From Deltaproteobacteria bacterium (GTDB lineage: Bacteria > Bdellovibrionota > Bdellovibrionia > Bdellovibrionales > Bdellovibrionaceae), in assembly GCA_017302835.1 (NCBI GenBank), contig JAFLCC010000006.1, positions 62,001 to 126,000 of the forward strand: 64,000 bases of DNA, read 5' to 3'. The translations under genes were made by a program, and so were the position numbers. The first letter of the stretch is position 1. Every line of letters starts with the position of its first letter. A model generated the notes under the pieces. That model worked only from the letters and a program-made list of their open reading frames with translations. It had not been told where the DNA came from and searched no databases. Of the stretch, positions 60,750 through 64,000 are shown piece after piece.

Positions 60750-63406
60750 GCACGATGAATGAGATCAAGATCGATGAAGAAGTAATTATTATTAAAAATG
60801 CCAGGGAACATAATTTAAAATCTCTCAACTTAAATATCCCCAGGAATAAAATAACTGTTTTTACAGGGCTCAGCGGTTCAGGAAAATCCTCCCTCGCCTT
60901 TGACACGATCTATGCAGAAGGGCAACGCCGTTACATAGATAGTTTGTCTTCCTACGCCAAACAATTTCTCGAGCAATTAAAGAAACCTGAAGTGGACTCC
61001 ATAACGGGTTTATCTCCGGCCATTGCGATTGATCAAAAGTCCGTAGGGAGTAATCCAAGATCCACAGTAGGTACCGTTACCGAAATTTATGATTTCTTAA
61101 GGTTATTGTATGCAAAGGTCGGAACTCCCTTATGTCCGCAGCATCAAATTCCCGTGACATCACAAACGCCACAAGAAATTGTGAGTGATATTTTGAAGTT
61201 AGGGGATAACCATAAGATTTATATCTTGGCTCCTATGGCCCAAGGAAAAAAAGGGGAGTTTTTAAATGAATTTCAAAAATGGCAAAAAAAAGGTTTTATA
61301 AAAGCCAAAGTGGATGGGAAATTTATAGAACTATCCCAGGCAACAAAATTAGCCAAAACAAAACCCCATGATATCGATTTAGTTATTGATCAGCTGATCA
61401 TCAAGGACTCTGTAAAATCAAGACTTTCTGAAAGTGTCAATACGGCTCTGATAATGGCAGAGGGGAAAATCATTTTAGAAACTCATCAGGGAAAGCGGCA
61501 ATTGTTTTCTCTGAAGTCAGCTTGTCCCGAATGCGGTTATTCTTTTTCAGATTTGGAGCCAAGGCTTTTCAGTTTTAATAACCCACGCGGGTATTGTCCT
61601 ACCTGTCATGGTTTGGGAACCCTCGATTTTTTAGAAGAAGAAATTTATGAAGAAGGTGAGGGCGGAAATAAAAAATTAAGTAAGGTCAAGTACACCTTAA
61701 AAAATGCAAAGGAAAAAGAAGAGGATGATGATTTCAGTTTTGAACCAGATATCTCTGTTTGTCCCAGCTGCCAAGGCCATCGATTAAAACCAGAGGCCTT
61801 GAATGTCAAAATTCATCATCAAAATATTTCCGAAGTGGCCGACTATTCTTGTTTGGAGTTAAAGGAATTTCTTCAAGAAGTGAAAGATAAAAAAGATATT
61901 TTTAAATCCAAAGATTTGCTAGTGGCAGAAAAAATTATTTTACAAATACAAAACAGATTAGATTATCTTATCCGAGTGGGGACAGGTTATTTAAGCATGA
62001 GCCGGTCCTCAAGAACCCTTTCCGGTGGCGAAGCTCAGAGAATCAGGCTTGCAACACAAGTAGGGTCTTCATTAATTGGCGTGCTCTATGTGATGGATGA
62101 ACCAAGCATTGGGCTTCATCCAAGAGATCATCATCGATTATTGAATATCATTGCCGAATTGCGAGATCGGGGCAATACCATTATCCTTGTTGAACACGAT
62201 GAAGATACCATATTATTTGCCGACCATGTGGTAGATCTAGGACCTCGAGCTGGCAAGCTGGGTGGTGAAATACTTGCTGAAGGCACCCCCCAGGAGGTGA
62301 TGAAGAATAAAAATTCTCTTACTGGAAAATATTTAAATCGAGTATTACATATTCCTATTCCCAAGATCCGTCGTCAGGGAAATGGTAAGTTTATTGAGCT
62401 CACAGGGGCGACAGGAAACAACTTAAAAAATGTAAATTTGAAAATTCCGTTAGGTTTATTTAATTGTGTCACTGGGGTGTCTGGCAGTGGAAAAAGTACT
62501 TTGATTATTGATACTCTCTATAAACTCTTAGCCAAAGAGTTTTATAAATCCAGCGTGGTGCCTTCACCTTATCAAAAAATTTCAGGACTTGAGCACATAG
62601 ATAAAGTTATTGAGATAGATCAAAAGCCCATCGGCAGAACCCCCAGATCTACTCCGGCTACCTATGTTGGACTTTTGCCAATGATCAGAGACCTGTACTC
62701 GCAGATCCCCGATGCTAAGCTGCGAGGTTATACTCCTGGACGATTTAGCTTTAATGTCAAGGGGGGGCGGTGTGAATCTTGTCAGGGGCACGGGCAAATT
62801 AAAATGGAAATGCATTTTCTAGCCGATGTTTTTGTTCCCTGCGATTCCTGCAATGGAAAACGTTATAATCGTGAAACCTTGGCTGTTACGTATAAAGAAA
62901 AAAACATCGCTCAAATCCTTGAAATGTCCGTAGGGGAGGCCTTAGATTTTTTTAAGAATCATATGGCTATTTACAAAAAACTAGAGACCCTTTCCCGTGT
63001 GGGTCTTGATTACATGACCCTAGGGCAAAGCTCGACAACTTTGTCTGGAGGAGAAGCCCAACGAGTGAAGCTATCTAAAGAACTTTCTAAAAGAGGTACG
63101 GGAAAAACACTTTATATTTTAGATGAGCCCACCACGGGTTTACATTTCGAGGACATTCGAAAGTTAGTTGAATTATTACATGAGCTTACAGAGCAAGGAA
63201 ATACCTTGCTTGTCATTGAACACAATGTGGAAGTGATAAAAACCGCAGATCATCTTATTGATTTGGGTCCTGATGGTGGAAAAAATGGCGGTGAAATCGT
63301 GGCCTCGGGCACCCCAGAAATTGTGAGCCAAAACAAAAAAAGCGAGATAGCTGTATTTTTAAGAAAAGTTTTGCCTTCAGCTGCAAGTGACCTGATAGGG
63401 TCGTAG
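60737..63406 (+). CDS. uvrA: Excinuclease ABC subunit A
   Basis: Damage recognition in nucleotide excision repair. An 889-residue tandem ABC ATPase: first Walker A GLSGSGKSSLAFDT, second GVSGSGKSTLIIDT; signatures RTLSGGEAQRIRLATQ and TTLSGGEAQRVKLSKE; zinc sites CPECGYSF...CPTCHG and CESCQGHG...CDSCNG. It is about 50 residues shorter than E. coli UvrA (940). ATG 60737 is preferred because GGAG lies 10 bases upstream; it overlaps the end of fur by 13 bases, so the two are coupled. Confidence 0.96.
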   Translation: MSDLSTMNEIKIDEEVIIIKNAREHNLKSLNLNIPRNKITVFTGLSGSGKSSLAFDTIYAEGQRRYIDSLSSYAKQFLEQLKKPEVDSITGLSPAIAIDQKSVGSNPRSTVGTVTEIYDFLRLLYAKVGTPLCPQHQIPVTSQTPQEIVSDILKLGDNHKIYILAPMAQGKKGEFLNEFQKWQKKGFIKAKVDGKFIELSQATKLAKTKPHDIDLVIDQLIIKDSVKSRLSESVNTALIMAEGKIILETHQGKRQLFSLKSACPECGYSFSDLEPRLFSFNNPRGYCPTCHGLGTLDFLEEEIYEEGEGGNKKLSKVKYTLKNAKEKEEDDDFSFEPDISVCPSCQGHRLKPEALNVKIHHQNISEVADYSCLELKEFLQEVKDKKDIFKSKDLLVAEKIILQIQNRLDYLIRVGTGYLSMSRSSRTLSGGEAQRIRLATQVGSSLIGVLYVMDEPSIGLHPRDHHRLLNIIAELRDRGNTIILVEHDEDTILFADHVVDLGPRAGKLGGEILAEGTPQEVMKNKNSLTGKYLNRVLHIPIPKIRRQGNGKFIELTGATGNNLKNVNLKIPLGLFNCVTGVSGSGKSTLIIDTLYKLLAKEFYKSSVVPSPYQKISGLEHIDKVIEIDQKPIGRTPRSTPATYVGLLPMIRDLYSQIPDAKLRGYTPGRFSFNVKGGRCESCQGHGQIKMEMHFLADVFVPCDSCNGKRYNRETLAVTYKEKNIAQILEMSVGEALDFFKNHMAIYKKLETLSRVGLDYMTLGQSSTTLSGGEAQRVKLSKELSKRGTGKTLYILDEPTTGLHFEDIRKLVELLHELTEQGNTLLVIEHNVEVIKTADHLIDLGPDGGKNGGEIVASGTPEIVSQNKKSEIAVFLRKVLPSAASDLIGS

Positions 63407-63590
63407 TAGCCGCCTAAAATGAAACAGGTCTATTGCCTTTTTTGTATTCGATTGAGCTGCCAGAAAAATAATACAACCTGATTTCATACTAAACTTCATT
63501 CTGGGGCTTTCCCATTTCAAAATGAAGCACAATTTAATTTTTATTTTAACTTTTCAGACAAATTCGGTTATTCTCGAAAAAGGGGGACTA

Positions 63591-64000
63591 ATGAAACTTA
63601 GTAAATATGGTCGTGGCTTTCTACTTTTTGTTTTTGTGGCTGCTATCAGTCTAGGTTTTCAAAATTGCTCGCGATCTTTCTTATCTGAAGATCAACGTGT
63701 TGATCCCTCAATTGAAGGTCAGCTTTCGGAAGATCAATTTGTTGAAGGTATTTCGGAATTGACTGTTCAAAATTTGACTCAAAATTCTGAGGTCAAAGAC
63801 GGTTATCTTTATGTAGGTGAAAATTATAACGTTTCCTTTTTAAATCGTAAGCTTAGAAACGATGCTGAGTTAACAATTGAAATTCAAAGTACCTCAACAG
63901 CAATATGTTTGCTGAGGCGAGAAGCTACTTCAAAGCATGCTCATAAAGGGTCGTGTTCTGGGCCAGGTGTTTTAGATTTGAAAATTACTTTCTTAAATCC
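63591..64000 (+). CDS. Lipoprotein (3' partial)
   Basis: Open from the ATG at 63591 to the window edge, 136 codons visible. The signal peptide (LLFVFVAAISLGFQNC) ends in FQNC, the same Asn-Cys lipobox variant seen in the M48 protease here. The mature part is acidic and then beta-rich (SELTVQNLTQNSEV, YLYVGENYNVSFLNRKL). No domain is recognised in the visible part. AGGGGGA precedes the start. Confidence 0.75.
   Translation, partial: MKLSKYGRGFLLFVFVAAISLGFQNCSRSFLSEDQRVDPSIEGQLSEDQFVEGISELTVQNLTQNSEVKDGYLYVGENYNVSFLNRKLRNDAELTIEIQSTSTAICLLRREATSKHAHKGSCSGPGVLDLKITFLN

Noticed and set aside
1-64000. CRISPR arrays, tRNA, rRNA, tmRNA, RNase P RNA, intact insertion sequences
   Set aside because: No regularly spaced repeats, no TPsiC-arm-like sequence outside coding regions, and no transposase was found.

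Overview
The window is about 64 kb of low-GC (roughly 37%), densely coded bacterial chromosome. Several features point to a predatory bacterium of the Bdellovibrionota (Bdellovibrio/Pseudobdellovibrio-like). Lipoproteins carry an unusual lipobox ending in Asn-Cys. There are many HD-GYP, PilZ, CheX/CheY and histidine-kinase genes. There is a phage-tail-like fibre with a peptidase S74 chaperone domain, a bacterial mevalonate pathway operon, a type III glutamine synthetase, and a tilS-ftsH-cdaA-cdaR-glmM-pdxJ cluster. This assignment is an inference from gene content; no rRNA or tRNA gene was recognised.

Layout. 1-4.4 kb: a very large multidomain protein (glycosyltransferase, permuted papain-like domain, acyltransferase) converges on a secreted protein with a similar H...NC signature. 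4.5-9 kb: glnN, a DUF4442 protein and an RNase Y-like protein with an altered KH loop. 9.2-16.9 kb: arfB, hypothetical proteins, two HD-GYP proteins, an HPt-like protein, a CCA/poly(A) polymerase, an RDD membrane protein and a cheY-cheX-HD-GYP operon. 17-23 kb: a LuxR-type HTH protein, argR, a methyltransferase, a PilZ-methyltransferase/adenylate cyclase pair and hsp20. 23.2-29.7 kb: tilS, ftsH, the c-di-AMP cyclase cdaA with cdaR, glmM and pdxJ. 29.7-38.1 kb: a haem-motif lipoprotein, a divergent histidine kinase/response regulator pair, an M48 protease, a second histidine kinase split by an A9 slippery tract, a MutS-family ATPase and small membrane or secreted proteins. 38.4-44.9 kb: argS, an MFS transporter, a pilin-like tail-fibre chimera, a DUF4143 ATPase remnant and tatA. 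44.9-50.5 kb: a U32 family protein, a MepA-like LAS peptidase lipoprotein, and rpmI-rplT. 50.6-55.9 kb: a complete lower mevalonate operon (fni, mvaA, three GHMP enzymes). 55.9-59.6 kb: an accessory patch with two 5'-truncated genes joined head to head, an MNT/HEPN pair and a Fic protein. 59.6-64 kb: maf, fur, uvrA and the start of a lipoprotein.

How the genes work together. Second-messenger and phosphorelay signalling is over-represented: c-di-AMP synthesis, c-di-GMP-type proteins (some with lost catalytic residues), a class III nucleotide cyclase, and Che-type components apart from any flagellar cluster. Envelope functions are the second theme: glycolipid/acyl transfer, murein endopeptidase, GlmM, lipoproteins and the fibre. 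The most interesting items are the glycosyltransferase-papain-acyltransferase fusion, the pilin-fibre-S74 chimera, the histidine kinase interrupted at a slippery A9 run, the head-to-head gene-fragment junction near 56,310, and several promoters placed so close to the start codon that the transcripts look leaderless.
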